A stretch of 64,000 bases of DNA, taken from NCBI GenBank assembly GCA_002189035.1, contig NEEC01000007.1:2418001-2482000 (forward strand), in the 5' to 3' direction. This document shows positions 1 to 11,658 of this stretch, piece after piece. The notes under the pieces were generated by a model that did not search any database, was not told the DNA's origin, and worked only from the letters and a program-made list of their open reading frames with translations. This DNA comes from Utricularia gibba (Eukaryota > Streptophyta > Magnoliopsida > Lamiales > Lentibulariaceae). Within the stretch, counting starts at the first letter, position 1. Each line of letters begins with the position of its first letter. The position numbers and the translations under genes were made by a program.

Positions 1-2761
1 ATAATTCACAATGGTGCAGCAAGAAGAAACTGTAATTCACCAAGCCACGCATAGCCAGAGGACGCACACAGGCCCATAATTACCTCAATGGCCCATACCA
101 TAAAGGAAATGAAAGGGAATGCCAGCTCATATATGTCCGGCCCCAGACGGCCCATTTGTTGTTGGTAGAATTTAATTATTTTATATAAAAATATATTTAA
201 TAATATTTTATTATTATTATTATTATTATTTAATATCATGAATGATATATTTAAACCGGATGAAGTTTGGTTTAGAAGAAAAAAACTAACAAACTTAATT
301 CTCAAAGTCATTTATAAATATGATTATTAAAATAAAAAATTAATATTCATATATTTAATAAAATTGATTTTTATAAGTAAATAATATATTTATACATATT
401 TATAAATAATCCTATTTTATTTTTTATTTGAATAAAACATATTATATATATATATATATATATATCAATATTTATCAAATTCAAAATCAATGTTTAAAAA
501 AATAAGAATTGATTTTTATAATTTTTTATCAAATGAGTATAATATTAAATTTATTCATCAAAATTAATTCTTAAAAAAAATTATGTATGAGAAACTATAC
601 ATTCATTTTGTTCATAAAATTCAAGTAATTCTCAAAAATCAATTTTAATAAAAGAGAATTAAGTACATATTTAAAAAGTAGAATTAATTTTAGTAGAATA
701 GAATTGGTTTCCAACGATAGGTGAATTATAGCCCAATCAATCCGTGCTCTTCGAGCTAATTGTCTTCTGGAATTGGCGTTGCCCTAAAAATCTAATATGA
801 AGGAGAAACAAACACTGGGAACCGAGTGAGAGACAGGCCCAGGTAGCTGGTGTGTTGATGGGGAATGCATGAAAAAGGGGTGCGCCCTCAGTATTGTATT
901 GTAATTGAATTGAATTGGCGTCACGACCAGGCAGTGCTTTGTGAAGGGGCGCAGCGGATCGGGTAGAGCGCCCTTTTCATCCCCACACGCGTAGTTATGA
1001 TCCCTAGAATCGAAGGGGCTTCCTCCTTTTTTTATTTGGTGGAATCCGTTTCTGCTTACTGAATACTTGCCATGTTTCCTAACTCACATCAGCAGTCGCA
1101 TCTGTAATGAGGCAGGAAAGGAAACCAGATTCCTTGCATTTGGAGCACCGCATTCTCTTCTTGGAGAACAAGGCCTGAGGGTGAGGGTGAGGCTGACTTC
1201 GTCCTCCTCGAGCCATGGGGCGATTCTGTTGATGGCGAGCCAGTGATTAGGTCCATCTAACATCTTGACTCCACTGCGTAGTCAAATAAGTTGGCGTTGA
1301 ATCCCAGTGTGTTTGTTGTCTTCCAAGACCGAGAGCCAGAAGTCTGTGGCCCTCCGCAGCCGCAGGCAGACACAGCCACCCAGAGAGTTAATTCTGCTCA
1401 TACTTATGGAAGGGACTGCCAATCCAGTCTTAGAAAATTGGTTATGCATCATACATTATACGAAAAAAATAATTATCCTATGCATAATTTTTTTGACTGT
1501 GTGTATGATAGAAGTTGAAATGATCACTTTTTTAAATAATCCCTAAACTCTATTGTTTTAAGATTGTTTGCTAGCTTTGATTCTGTAGTATATGACTATC
1601 AATGAAATCATATTCCGTTATTTGAAAAAAAAATGTGAGGGATGAGATTTAAATATATCATATGTTATAAGATAATTTTACTATTTTTAATATTATATTA
1701 TGATAGTTTTACCTTTATGATTTTTTCACTTATTTTTGTTATCATTACTATTCGTTCAAACAATTATTTACCACACAAATTCTTCTCGATTTACTCAAAT
1801 AGAAAGATATTCCATGTGCATTTTAAAATTAAATAATTATTTCCACATGTAATTTCTAATAAAATTAAATCATGGGAATCATTTATTTCCACTCCAACCA
1901 AAGGACCTAATCTTATCCATGAAATTATGAGAAGTAAAGATGGCAGGTGACATGACCAAAATGGGAATTGCCTCTTTTCAGGGTTTATTATTAATTAACA
2001 TTTATTGACTCGTGTCCTATGTTTTGCATACGACAATGTAACAAATAAATACGTGCGTTGGTTGGAATAAATACAACAGCATTTTTAATATTTATTTATT
2101 TATTTATTATTATTATTTATTCATTTTTGCGTCTGCTGGCCCGAGAGCCGTCCGATGGAGTGTGTGGTGCGTGGGATCTCCGTGGGCCAGGGAGTCAGAG
2201 CCCAACTGGATCTCGGGCCCATCTGCATGAGACACCGCTACGCCAGCCATTCACGCCGCATCACTCGCGTAAAATTATTAAATTATTAGATAAATATTTA
2301 CTATTTAAAATTGAGTGATTTTCTAATAAAAAATTAAATCATAAACCTGTATAATTAGTGTTTGGTTCCAGGTATGATCCATTTCTCGATTGTCAATTTC
2401 TGTGGATTTGCAGGTTTCTAGCTAAAAGTGCATATCGTTATGAAGTGGTTCTAAATCATAGCTAAATTCATCAAGAAGATTTTTTTTTTTTTTTTCAAAA
2501 GCAAGAAATGTCAAGTCTGGTGCTGATTGCTCAGCATGGGAATGCTGATGATTGTGTGACGATTGGGTTCTTGATGAATCAAGAGAAGACATGTGATTTT
2601 ACTGCAGCAGCAGAAGAAGAGGCGTTGGTGAGCCAACCATTGAAATTTGACAAGATTTGTTTCTTCTTCCGTCGTTCCCTCCTCAGTGTTTCTTTTCTTC
2701 AACGGGATTCGTCGATGATTTTATCTGGGTGGGACTGGAAAATGTGGCAGTTTTGTTTTAA
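1..2761. other. AT-rich intergenic DNA, no gene recognised
   Basis: Seen: a TTA microsatellite near 209-232, an (AT)n run at 441-465, and two more GC-rich patches at about 730-1420 and 2135-2270. Only short isolated reading frames occur, with no splice-linked exon chain, RNA gene or complete transposon that I can support. The part just below 2762 is probably the 3' UTR of the cyclin gene on the minus strand. Confidence 0.5.
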
Positions 2762-3981
2762 TCAGTGTGGGCTTCTAATGGCTACACGGAGTCTCATCGG
2801 TTGCTCTGAAACTCTCATCTTCTTGTAAAATGATGGGGTAATTGAACCGGACGACGAGATGGAGGAGGAAGTGGAGGGAATAGGTGCCGAAATGGCATCG
2901 CATTTACGCTTCCGGGCATACCATTTGTTCGATGAAATGTCTGAAATAAACCGGTAGCATTTCTTCACTTCTTCCTGTCGAGGGATGAACATTTATGATT
3001 TAAATTCTTTGGATTTACTGTTGAATGCGGAAAGAGTAAATGCGTTTGTGTGGCTGTGCCCACCGAAATAATGCCAAATGCATACCAACCTTGCTGGTTT
3101 GAAGCACAGACAGAAGCTGCTGGGCGTCTTGGTCAACTGTGGCTTTGCAGGGGTCAGCCTCATGCATGACCTGAAGCATTGTCGCGCTGGCTAGTACAGA
3201 CGGGGATATCTCCGGTATCTTGAATCTGATGGAGACATACATTTGTTATTGTGTCTTCCATGCGCTGATTTGAGGGACGAATTATAAAATTGATTTGATT
3301 ACTGACCTGAGAGGATAAACAGAAGGAGATTTTCACATTTTGTGCGGAATTCCCACTGGAGACTACTCTTGGAACCGGATCTTCTAGCTATATGATCAAT
3401 AAAAGATAATGGAGTCACAGGATTCATCCGCCATTTGAGAGATGAGAGCACCAGTAGCTCCATTCTTTGGATGGTTTTGGCTTCAAACACATACTTTGCA
3501 CCTTCCAATTGAAGATCCAAAAGCAGGGGAACATATGTTTCTTCAACTTTAGCAGCGATAGATAGACAAGCAACAGTCGTAAGCTGCATCATCCATGGCT
3601 GATCTCTTTGAAAACTGAAGGTGGAAAGGAATCTATCCAGATAATTGACCGCAAGAATAGCTGTCAAAGCTGAAAACCCGTAATGTGCATTCATTTTCAG
3701 AATCCATTCCACGGCTTCTTCCCTGGGGACGTGAGGGATCCAGTTTCTTCGATTTGGATGAACGTTTCCTTCTCCTTGTCGAAGAGGGTGTGAAGTTCTT
3801 CGTCATCCCAAGCGAAATCTTGCTCCAGCAAAGCAGATTGTGAGGTAAAAATCCCATCTTTTTGATGATAAGAACCCGAATGATTGACAGTGATTTCACT
3901 GTCTTCTTCCTGCTCTTCGTCGCAGTACAGGGAAAGATCACCAAACAGCGATTTATCTCCTAGCTGCTCAACAACCTCCAT
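2762..3981 (-). CDS. CYCD3-like: D3-type cyclin, with a 1-base frameshift in exon 1
   Basis: Cyclin D binds CDKA, and the kinase phosphorylates retinoblastoma-related protein to promote G1/S entry in the nucleus. Exons are 3981-3303, 3225-3090 and 2974-2762; introns are 77 and 115 bp with GT-AG ends. The start is the ATG at 3981. It is followed by the Rb-binding LxCxE motif (LYCDE), the cyclin N-box with REEAVEWIL and MNAHYGFSALTA, then KVEETYVPLLLDLQ, and a C-terminal box with a Ser-rich PEST-like tail (STSSSISSSGSITPS). Oddity: between LHTLFDKEKE and REEAVEWIL the frame slips by one base at a run of four G (3725-3728 on the plus strand). With one base added the exons sum to 1029 nt (342 aa), a normal CYCD3 length. 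Family assignment is firm; the frameshift is more likely a sequence error than a real break. Confidence 0.9.
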
Positions 3982-4268
3982 TTTTCTTTGCAAACAAAGG
4001 CTTCTCCTGGTTGCTTCCACTTCCTCTGGATCATCTTTCAAGAAAAGAAGCAAAGGACAAAGTGAGGGGCATTGTTTTTTTTCTTTCTGCAGGACTCTCT
4101 CTTCTGCTTTCTGGGAATCGAGGTTGGAGACGGGGGAGATAAAAGAGATTGCGAGCCAAGGTATCACGCTTGTCTTTCTTTATGCTCTCAGCGCGAGAGG
4201 CTACTCAACTCATTGATGGTAGGAATTGAATTTTTGCTACTTTCTTGAAATAAACAACGCAGCGATAC

Positions 4269-4276
4269 TATTTAAA
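4269..4276 (-). promoter_or_regulatory. TATA-like box of the cyclin gene
   Basis: Read on the minus strand this is TTTAAATA, about 290 bp upstream of the cyclin ATG. It would place transcription start near 4240 and give a leader of about 260 nt, plausible for CYCD3. Position and sequence are the only evidence. Confidence 0.35.
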
Positions 4277-4279
4277 GAA

Positions 4280-6043
4280 AGCATTGCTGCCCTGCTGCGC
4301 TTGGGCACCCATTTGCAGCCGCGCATCTCAAGAGAAGACAGGCAGCTAAGTTCAAATCTCTTTTTTCTTCATGCCCGCTTTTGTATTGTCAATGTAGAAT
4401 TTTAAAATCTGATTCTACTTTAACCCAAACAAATTTTCAAAATTTGAATCCATGTCTTTTACTGGTTATGAACCACCCAAATTAATTTTATCAAAAATAA
4501 TAGTAGTAATAATAATATTATTATTATTTTGTCAATATTACATTTCATTTGTCTTGGTATATTTTTAAGTTCCGACCAAAATTCATCCTTGGTTCAACCG
4601 ATTTAAAATCATGACTAAAATCCCATTTTTTTATTTCAAAAGTTTAAATAAAAAACTGTAGGTATGTGTATTGAAGGCAGCATTCTGCACTTCATTTAAT
4701 TTTGCCTATAAAAATAACTAATATCCTGCTTTCCCTTCTCCGATTCCATGCAGGTTCACATGGTATCTGTAGGATACCACGCCTCTTCCCTTCATGGAAA
4801 CACCAACCAGGCCCCAGCACCCCTTCAATGGTACCAGACCTTACCTTCTTCTCATAAATCATCTTTGCTGCGGGGGAGTTGTCCTTGGGCTTTTTAAATT
4901 CTAGGTTTCATATCCTCTTAAGTGTGCGGCCGTCGCGTGGAGAATTAAGAAAGTGTCCATGCAACACGCACAGAATACCTCATATCAAGTGCTTATAGCT
5001 AGAGATGAATGCAAAATGATTATTTGTAATCTTGTGGTCTATATCTACTGATGCTCTAAAGAGTGGTATGCCTTTCTATTCTTTTTGCGCGAAAACGCGA
5101 GCCATTTGTTTCTTTGGAGCAACATTTGTTGATGGTGAAACATGAAGCATTGCTCCAAATTGGTGATGATGCTGCTAAACATCTCTTTTGTTTTTATTGC
5201 TCTTCTGATTGGTAGCCTCCATGTTGGAAACGCATTGCTCGGTATCCTTCATTGCCTGTGTTTTCATCTGCACAGGTACGTCAACACTAGAAAAGGGAAG
5301 AAGCAGATAATGCAAACATGGGGATGAAGATGGAGCAAGCTAGAATAGTCGTCGCAGCAGGAGGCGGATTCCATCGGACAGGAGAAGTGGTCATCAGGGG
5401 GCTTACCTGTGCCATTCTCTGTCACACATCCAACAACTAAAACACAACTCGGTGCCACATATGCGGACCAGTAAGGACACCCTGAGTTCAGACAAACATT
5501 ATCCTCAAGAAGATGCCATCAATCGGATGTAGAACTGAGTAAGAAGAGGATTATGGTACTGACTCATAATGCTGGAAAGCTCCACCTTCAGAGCCCAGTC
5601 ACAGCAACAATCAACAAATGGACAACAAGATACAAGCCCATGATTGTCAGAGGCTTGATTACATGAGCCTGGTACCCACTCTTCTACTATTGTTCATGAT
5701 GCCGTGCTCAATCCATAAGTCTACAATGAACACTGAAATTATGGCATCAAGGACACTAATTTCTTACAGTCCCCTTGTATCAAAAACGCTGATTTCAGTG
5801 TAATGGAGGAATCATAGAAGACAAAAAGTGCAACCCATTTACCCACAAGATTTCGGATTCCGACAGTCAGAGTACGAGGAAACAAACATATTTAAGAAAT
5901 TTCAACAGTCATTTAAAACACTCATCTTACTTGTCCTCTTTTCACGTTTTATATGAAATTTGCTAGTCTTTTTGAATAATGCCTGATAAATATATTTTAA
6001 TTTAATAACTTCAAAATAACAGGTTTATCATTTTTCTTTTTTT
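4280..6043. other. Intergenic region between cyclin and UGT
   Basis: AT-rich, with a few short reading frames (for example 5142-5327 and 5618-5803). On the minus strand a donor-like GGCACAG/GTAAGC lies near 5406-5416, but no matching exons can be joined to it. No gene supported. Confidence 0.4.
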
Positions 6044-7444
6044 TCAGCGATTGCTGATTTCACGAATGAAGTCACTCAAGGCGTTGTGGGAAGATCCCCC
6101 TTCTTCCACGGCCACTCTCGCCGCCGCCTTGTAATATTTCACCCTTTTTCTTATCTCCTGGGCGGTGTCGCCAACGAAAACGCTTTCAAGAGCCGCAGTA
6201 ATCGCCTCCGCTGCCACCCCTTCGATGTCCCTCGACCACTTCTTGCTCCCCACAGAAACCCCAATCTTCAGAACATCGACTAGCAGCTTCTCGTTGTAGA
6301 ATTGCTCCGCCGCAACGGGCCATGTGATCATCGGGACTCCGGCGGTGATTCCTTCCAGAGTGGAATTCCAACCACAATGAGTCACGAAAGCACCCACCGA
6401 AGGATGATTCAGAATCGACACCTGGGGCGCCCAGCCTCGGATAATCAGCCCCTTTTCGCGGCTCCTTTCTTCAAATCCTTCGGGCAATAGATCAGCATCT
6501 TGCTCGTCCTTAGATTTCCGAATTACCCATATGAAATTTTGGCCTGAACATTCGATCCCTTTGGCCATTTCTTGAAGCTGGGACTGAGTGAAGCTCGCCA
6601 TGCTTCCGAAACAGATGTAGACGACAGAGCCTTGCGGCTTTGAATCCAACCACTTTATGCAATCGTTTGCGTTTATAGAGAGGGCTTTTCCCCTGACTGC
6701 ATCCTTGTCGTGCAGAAGCAGCGGCCCTATTGCCCATGATTTTCTTCCTAAAACGTTCTTGAAGTGATCCGCATACGCGGATTCCAATTCGTAGAAGCTG
6801 TTCACTAGAAAACCGTAGCTTCTCTCATCTGCTTCATTCATCTGCTGCCTTTTCTTACCGAAGCCGCCGCCTTTCTCCGGATCTAGTACGAATGATGCTA
6901 CTTGTGTTCTAACGAAGCTGAACTCATGCGGTAGATGAGGCAACAGAAACTTCTCTGTATCAGAAGAAACTCCCTGAAAAGGCTTGTAAACAGACATATT
7001 TTCTGCGCAACAGCTGCCTATGTAGCTGGATCCCGAGAATCCAATTCTCGGGATACCGAATTTGGCTGCAGAATCAACAGTCCAGGGCAAGAACATGTCG
7101 GTAACCACACATCCAGGCATCAATTCTCGCAGCAACGTCTCGAATGGCGCCTGCAACAGCTCCAGTGCTTGGAAAAACAGGGGAAGCGATTCAAAGGTGA
7201 CTTGGTCCATGCTGACAATGCTCTCTGGAAGGGATGATCCTTGTGGCGGGAACTGCAGGAGCTTCAAGTTCACATCGTGTCCAGACTCTTGTACTCTTCG
7301 TATCGTGTCTGAGAACGCCGGTATGGTTACTACAGTGGCTTTCACTCCTCTTGAAACGAAGAGCTTCACCATGTCGATACAGGGGATGATGTGGCCCTGA
7401 GCCAACATCGGAAAAAAGAGGACATGAAGCTGCTGCTCTTTCAT
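6044..7444 (-). CDS. UDP-glycosyltransferase, UGT73-like (copy 1)
   Basis: Single-exon, 466-aa family 1 glycosyltransferase that moves a sugar from a UDP-sugar to a small acceptor such as a flavonoid or terpenoid, probably in the cytosol. Seen: catalytic His18 in the AQGH motif, its partner Asp116 (VVTDMFLPW), and a complete 44-residue PSPG box from Trp338 to Gln381 containing WAPQVSILNHPSVGAF and HCGWNSTLEGI. The final Gln favours UDP-glucose as donor, by family knowledge. FFPMLAQGHIIP and the PSPG text place it close to UGT73. The start ATG at 7444 lies just after a TATA box. It is the tandem neighbour of the UGT at 8668-10113 and looks intact. The acceptor substrate cannot be read from sequence. 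Confidence 0.93.
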   Translation of the reverse strand: MKEQQLHVLFFPMLAQGHIIPCIDMVKLFVSRGVKATVVTIPAFSDTIRRVQESGHDVNLKLLQFPPQGSSLPESIVSMDQVTFESLPLFFQALELLQAPFETLLRELMPGCVVTDMFLPWTVDSAAKFGIPRIGFSGSSYIGSCCAENMSVYKPFQGVSSDTEKFLLPHLPHEFSFVRTQVASFVLDPEKGGGFGKKRQQMNEADERSYGFLVNSFYELESAYADHFKNVLGRKSWAIGPLLLHDKDAVRGKALSINANDCIKWLDSKPQGSVVYICFGSMASFTQSQLQEMAKGIECSGQNFIWVIRKSKDEQDADLLPEGFEERSREKGLIIRGWAPQVSILNHPSVGAFVTHCGWNSTLEGITAGVPMITWPVAAEQFYNEKLLVDVLKIGVSVGSKKWSRDIEGVAAEAITAALESVFVGDTAQEIRKRVKYYKAAARVAVEEGGSSHNALSDFIREISNR

Positions 7445-7501
7445 TCTTCAAGTGAAGCACAGATCTACGCCGGATGCAAACAAACTTCAGCGCCTCTCTA
7501 C

Positions 7502-7508
7502 TTTATAG
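7502..7508 (-). promoter_or_regulatory. TATA box of UGT copy 1
   Basis: The minus strand reads GCTATAAAG about 60 bp before the ATG at 7444. The second UGT has the same GCTATAAA core at a matching distance, as expected if the promoter was duplicated with the gene. Confidence 0.6.
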
Positions 7509-8667
7509 CAGAAGCCCAGGAACCAGAAGATTTGCTGGCGTAAACGCTTAGCTCAGCAGGGGCTCCCCGTGTCACTGAAAGACAAGAAGACAGAGGATCC
7601 TCGATGGTTACTTATTGCGTCATTCATTCAAACACGGAAGAATCGGCAGTCTCGGATTTTGCCTATTCCTCTTCCCCACCGTTTTCTAACATTTATTTGG
7701 ATTGGTATCCAAGTTTTCTTCTAGAAGAAACAAATGCACTAAAAAAAAAAAGCAGCAAGTTGTTTCTTTCTTCTTCTTTTTTTAAAAGGATCTTTTAACA
7801 GCACTACGTCTATAGGATCGTGCGTATAACACATGCATTCTTAACCAGGTTTTTTTAACCAATGTTCGAATTTTGTATTTCAGATTTACTTGAAAAATGA
7901 TCAAAATTTGAAAATATTTTATTTTGAAAAAAAATCTGAAATACGAAATTTCAGACAATTTCATCGAAATTTGAAATATTGATTTTAATGACAAATACAC
8001 AGAATAAATAATATGGTATCAATTTGGTTTAATCTATTGAACGATGGGTACTAGACCGGAGACGTATCCACTATTTTAATAAAATTATTACGAATAGTTA
8101 CTGATATCTAATAAAAATGACATATTTAACCCCGTATTGGTATATTTAATTTACAAATTTTGACTTATGGGTATATTTAATCTTCAACTTTTGACAAATC
8201 AATCATATTTTGTTTTCCTGTTTTCTTAAATCATTTTTATGATCACTGTTTAAATATCAATAATAATTGGTTTTTAGTATTTAAAAAACGACATTGTATC
8301 GAAATTTAAAATTTTGATTTTCATTAAAAATACACAGCAAAAGTGATATGGTATTAATTTCGTTTAATCTATAGAATGATTTTAATATATATATATATAT
8401 ATTAAAATTTTATCTTCAAATAAGGTATTTTTAATTGAATTTAATTTCGGAATATGAAAAAATCGATGATAAAAAAACACAAATTATTGTAATTTTGTCA
8501 ATATATTTAAATTAATTTATTTATTTGAAATGTGATAGGGCAGTTAGGGTTGCCGTTGAATTAACATCTTTCTCAGGGTGTTGAATTACGCGCAGCGGAG
8601 GCGGAGGCGGAGGAGAAAACGGAATGTGCTGAATTTTGAATAACACCAAGAATTTGGTTCCAGGAGA
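7509..8667. other. Spacer between the tandem UGT genes
   Basis: Strongly AT-rich, with an (AT)n run near 8385-8402 and the direct repeat pair annotated separately. No coding sequence supported. The end near 8580-8667 is GC-richer and probably belongs to the 3' UTR of UGT copy 2. Confidence 0.5.
7946..8380. repeat. Direct repeat pair in the UGT spacer
   Basis: About 85-100 bp at 7946-8045 recurs in diverged form at 8296-8380. Both copies share a TCGAAATTT core, then AATACACAG, then ATGGTAT, TTTAATCTAT and GAACGAT or GAATGAT. They are the same way round about 350 bp apart. They could be fragments of an old transposon or a local duplication. Confidence 0.55.
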
Positions 8668-10079
8668 TTAGGGGTTTGGGGGACAGAGGGTCTTCATTTC
8701 TTGAATGAAGTTACTCAGGCCATGGTAAGAGCTTCCGCCTTCTGCCACGGCGGCTCTCGCCGCATTCTGGTAATGTCTCACCGCCTTTCGCATCTCCGCC
8801 GCCGCGGGCCCAACCAGGACGCTTCGCACCGCAGCGGTGATTGCCTCCGCAGCGACGCCTTCGCACTCTCTCGACCATTTCTTGTTCCCCACAGAAACAC
8901 CCACCTTCAGAACATCCACCAGCAGCTTCTCGTTGTAGAATTGCTCCGCAAAAACGGGCCATGTCACCATCGGAACTCCGGCTGTGATTCCTTCCAGCGT
9001 TGAATTCCATCCGCAGTGGGTTACGAAGGCTCCCACTGAAGGATGATTCAGAATCAACACCTGAGGCGCCCAGCCTCTTATGATAAGCCCTTTTTCGGAG
9101 TTCCTTTCCTCGAATCCTCCCGGCAACAGGTCCTCATCTTGCTCTGTCTTCGATTTTCGCACTACCCAGATGAAATTTTGCCCTGAATTTTCGAGCCCAG
9201 TTGCCATTTCATGAAGTTGAGCCTTAGTGACGCTCGCCAGACTCCCGAAACAGACATAGACGACAGAGTTCTGTGGCTTTGAATCCAACCAGTTTAAGCA
9301 CTCCTTTTCAGCTATAGCAGAGGCCATTCCCCTGTTTGCTTTAGAGTCATTCTTGTTACACAAAAGCAACGGCCCGATTGCCCACGTTTTCCTTCCCAGA
9401 ACATTCTTAGAGTGCTCAGCATACGCTGATTCCAACTCATAGAAGCTGTTCACTAAAAATCCGTAGCTTCTCTCATCAGCCTCCCTCATCTGCTGCCTTC
9501 TTCGGGTGAACGAATCCTTGTCCTCCGTTTCTTGCTTCACGAATGGCGGCACTTGTGTTCTAACGAACCTGAACTCATGCGGTAGATGGGGCAGCACAAA
9601 CGTCTCTGTATCTGAAGAAACACTCTGAAACGGCTTGTAATCAGACATGTGTTCTCCACAACACAGACCTATGTAGCTTGATCCCGAGAACCCGATTCTC
9701 GGGATCCCGAATTTGGCACCAGAATCAACTGTCCAGGGCATGAACATGTCTGAAAGAATGCAATCCGGCTTCAATTCCTCCAAAAACTCCTCAAACTGCC
9801 CCTGCATCAGCTCCAATGCTTCGAAAATCAGATGGCGCATATCATCTTTCACCTGATCAGGGTTCACGACGTTCTTCGGCAAAGAAGAACCCTTCGGTGG
9901 AAAATCTAGGATTTTCAGTCCCAGATCGCCCTCCGATTCTTGAGCTTTCCTAATCGGCTCCGAGAAAGCTTCTGTGGTAACTACCGTTGCTTTTACACCT
10001 CTCGAGATGAAGAGCCCGGCCATTTCAAGACATGGGATCATGTGGCCATGAGCCAACATGGGAACAAAGACAATGTGAA

Positions 10080-10112
<33 letters not shown>

Positions 10113-10113
10113 T
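8668..10113 (-). CDS. UDP-glycosyltransferase, UGT73-like (copy 2)
   Basis: Intronless, 481 aa from the ATG at 10113. The open frame extends upstream to about 10341, but only a non-ATG codon begins it and a TATA box at 10173-10180 lies inside that extension, so I place the start at 10113. Seen: a run of glutamines right after the start codon, HIVFVPMLAHGH with the catalytic His, CILSDMFMPW with the Asp, and a full PSPG box with WAPQVLILNHPSVGAF ending in Gln. It closely resembles the copy at 6044-7444 in sequence, orientation and gene structure, so the pair is a tandem duplication. The Gln run is absent from the partner. Function as for copy 1; the acceptor is unknown. Confidence 0.93.
10081..10109. 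repeat. CTG/CAG trinucleotide run encoding polyglutamine
   Basis: The plus strand shows nine CTG units and a final CTC. On the minus strand they encode the Gln stretch at residues 3-11 of UGT copy 2. Such runs vary in length by replication slippage. Confidence 0.85.
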
Positions 10114-10172
10114 TTTGCCGAGAGAGAGAGGCATCCAGGGTTCTGGGAAGCTTTGAGTTTCAGCGTTCACAG

Positions 10173-10180
10173 ATTTTATA
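10173..10180 (-). promoter_or_regulatory. TATA box of UGT copy 2
   Basis: The minus strand reads GCTATAAAAT about 65 bp before the ATG at 10113. It decides the start: transcription beginning about 30 bp further on would leave out the upstream in-frame extension. Confidence 0.6.
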
Positions 10181-11658
10181 GCAGGGGATGACAGTGGGAT
10201 TAGAACCGACTGCCAGTTCATGAATGCAACATCAATTCGAGAGTGGAAGAATCTGGGGCTAGACAGATCTATAGGCAACCATTTTGACTTACTTGTACAA
10301 AGCTTTGCCATCCTAAGCAGTGACCTCATCATGTATTTCAAATGCCCACGTCACTCATCCCAGCAGTTGACTTTTTATCTGAATTAATTGATATTTATAA
10401 ATAGAATGGAATTTAGTTTACAAGATTTGAACTTTGTATCTTTGGAAATTATTTCAACAGAAATTTGAAAACTTAACTATAAAGAAAGTCTTTTTTGTAA
10501 TGATATTCGATTTTATCACCAAATTTGATATTTATGATAATTCAAACATTCAATAAACAATAATATCTATATTTTCCTATTTTGTATGTAAAATAACAAT
10601 TATGCATGCACCATAATGGAATCTTCACTTCATCCCACGCACTCTCATTTATAGCCACACAAAAAAAACTCAATGATTCTGATTTAATATTTTAAATTGG
10701 GATGAAATTTCAATTTTTTATTTTTTTTGAAAACTAAATATTTCTAAAATTTCTTTGAAATTTGATCAAAATTCGATTTTTAGATCAATTCAAAATCAGA
10801 AAATTGGTTCAAATTTTTCGTTTCCCATTTAGTGGAATAAGGGGGTATTAAAAAACAAATGAGTTGTAGGGTCTGGGCTTGCGGCCTTGTCTTGGGCTTT
10901 TTCATGTAAAATTGTATATATATGTGTATACCCTTCTTGCTTGACTTTGAACTATACAAGGAAGAAAACTCAAATACATTGGTTGATATTAGATTATTAG
11001 TATGTTTAATTATAGTATAATTGAATACGTATATAGATATAACTAACCCTACTTTATTTATGTATACCACTCTCATATCATATATGGTATGTAATTGATA
11101 TAATCATACAAAATTGACATATATATACTAATTAATCAAACAAAGATACATGTATAAATTGGAGTACACATATACTATATCATACAAAATAGAATGCACA
11201 ATTGTGCTATGCGTCCGACATGACAACTTGCATGTGGAGTGGTAATGCTTGTAGACATGGAAGATGATGAGAAGAAGCTTTTAGTCATGTCATAACATGC
11301 GTAACAATTCGGAATTCCTCCCACGTCTCATCGTGCGGTGGACTGTAAGAGTAAGAGTGGGTAGGTGAGGTGAATGAAGGAAGCGAACCCACACGAGCGG
11401 GCTTGTAGGCCCCCGGAAGTCAAAAAGCACGCACGCATGCCGTCGTCGCGGTTGCAGCCCACCATGTGGCGTGGATAAGCCCCTTCACTGTCTGTCCTGT
11501 CCTTGGCTTCACCCACATCTTCTTCTCCATTTTTTCTTTGACAAGAAGGTCATAATAATGACGCGCATGTGCGCCTCTGCGTTTCCCATTCAACTACACC
11601 ATGGCCTCGTCATGGAATGCAAACTCCGAAGGAGCCCCCCTAATTCTTCACATATTTG
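10181..11658. other. AT-rich intergenic DNA
   Basis: The first 160 bp continue the open frame of UGT copy 2 by chance. The rest is AT-rich with short reading frames and no exon chain. From about 11330 it becomes GC-richer up to the LTR element. No gene supported. Confidence 0.45.

Noticed and set aside
2508-2828. Plus-strand 106-codon frame at the cyclin 3' end
   Set aside because: Antisense to the cyclin 3' UTR and last exon, with no domain or splice partner.
10114-10341. N-terminal extension of UGT copy 2 that could look like a transit peptide
   Set aside because: It starts at a non-ATG codon and contains the likely TATA box at 10173-10180; family members start near the glutamine run.
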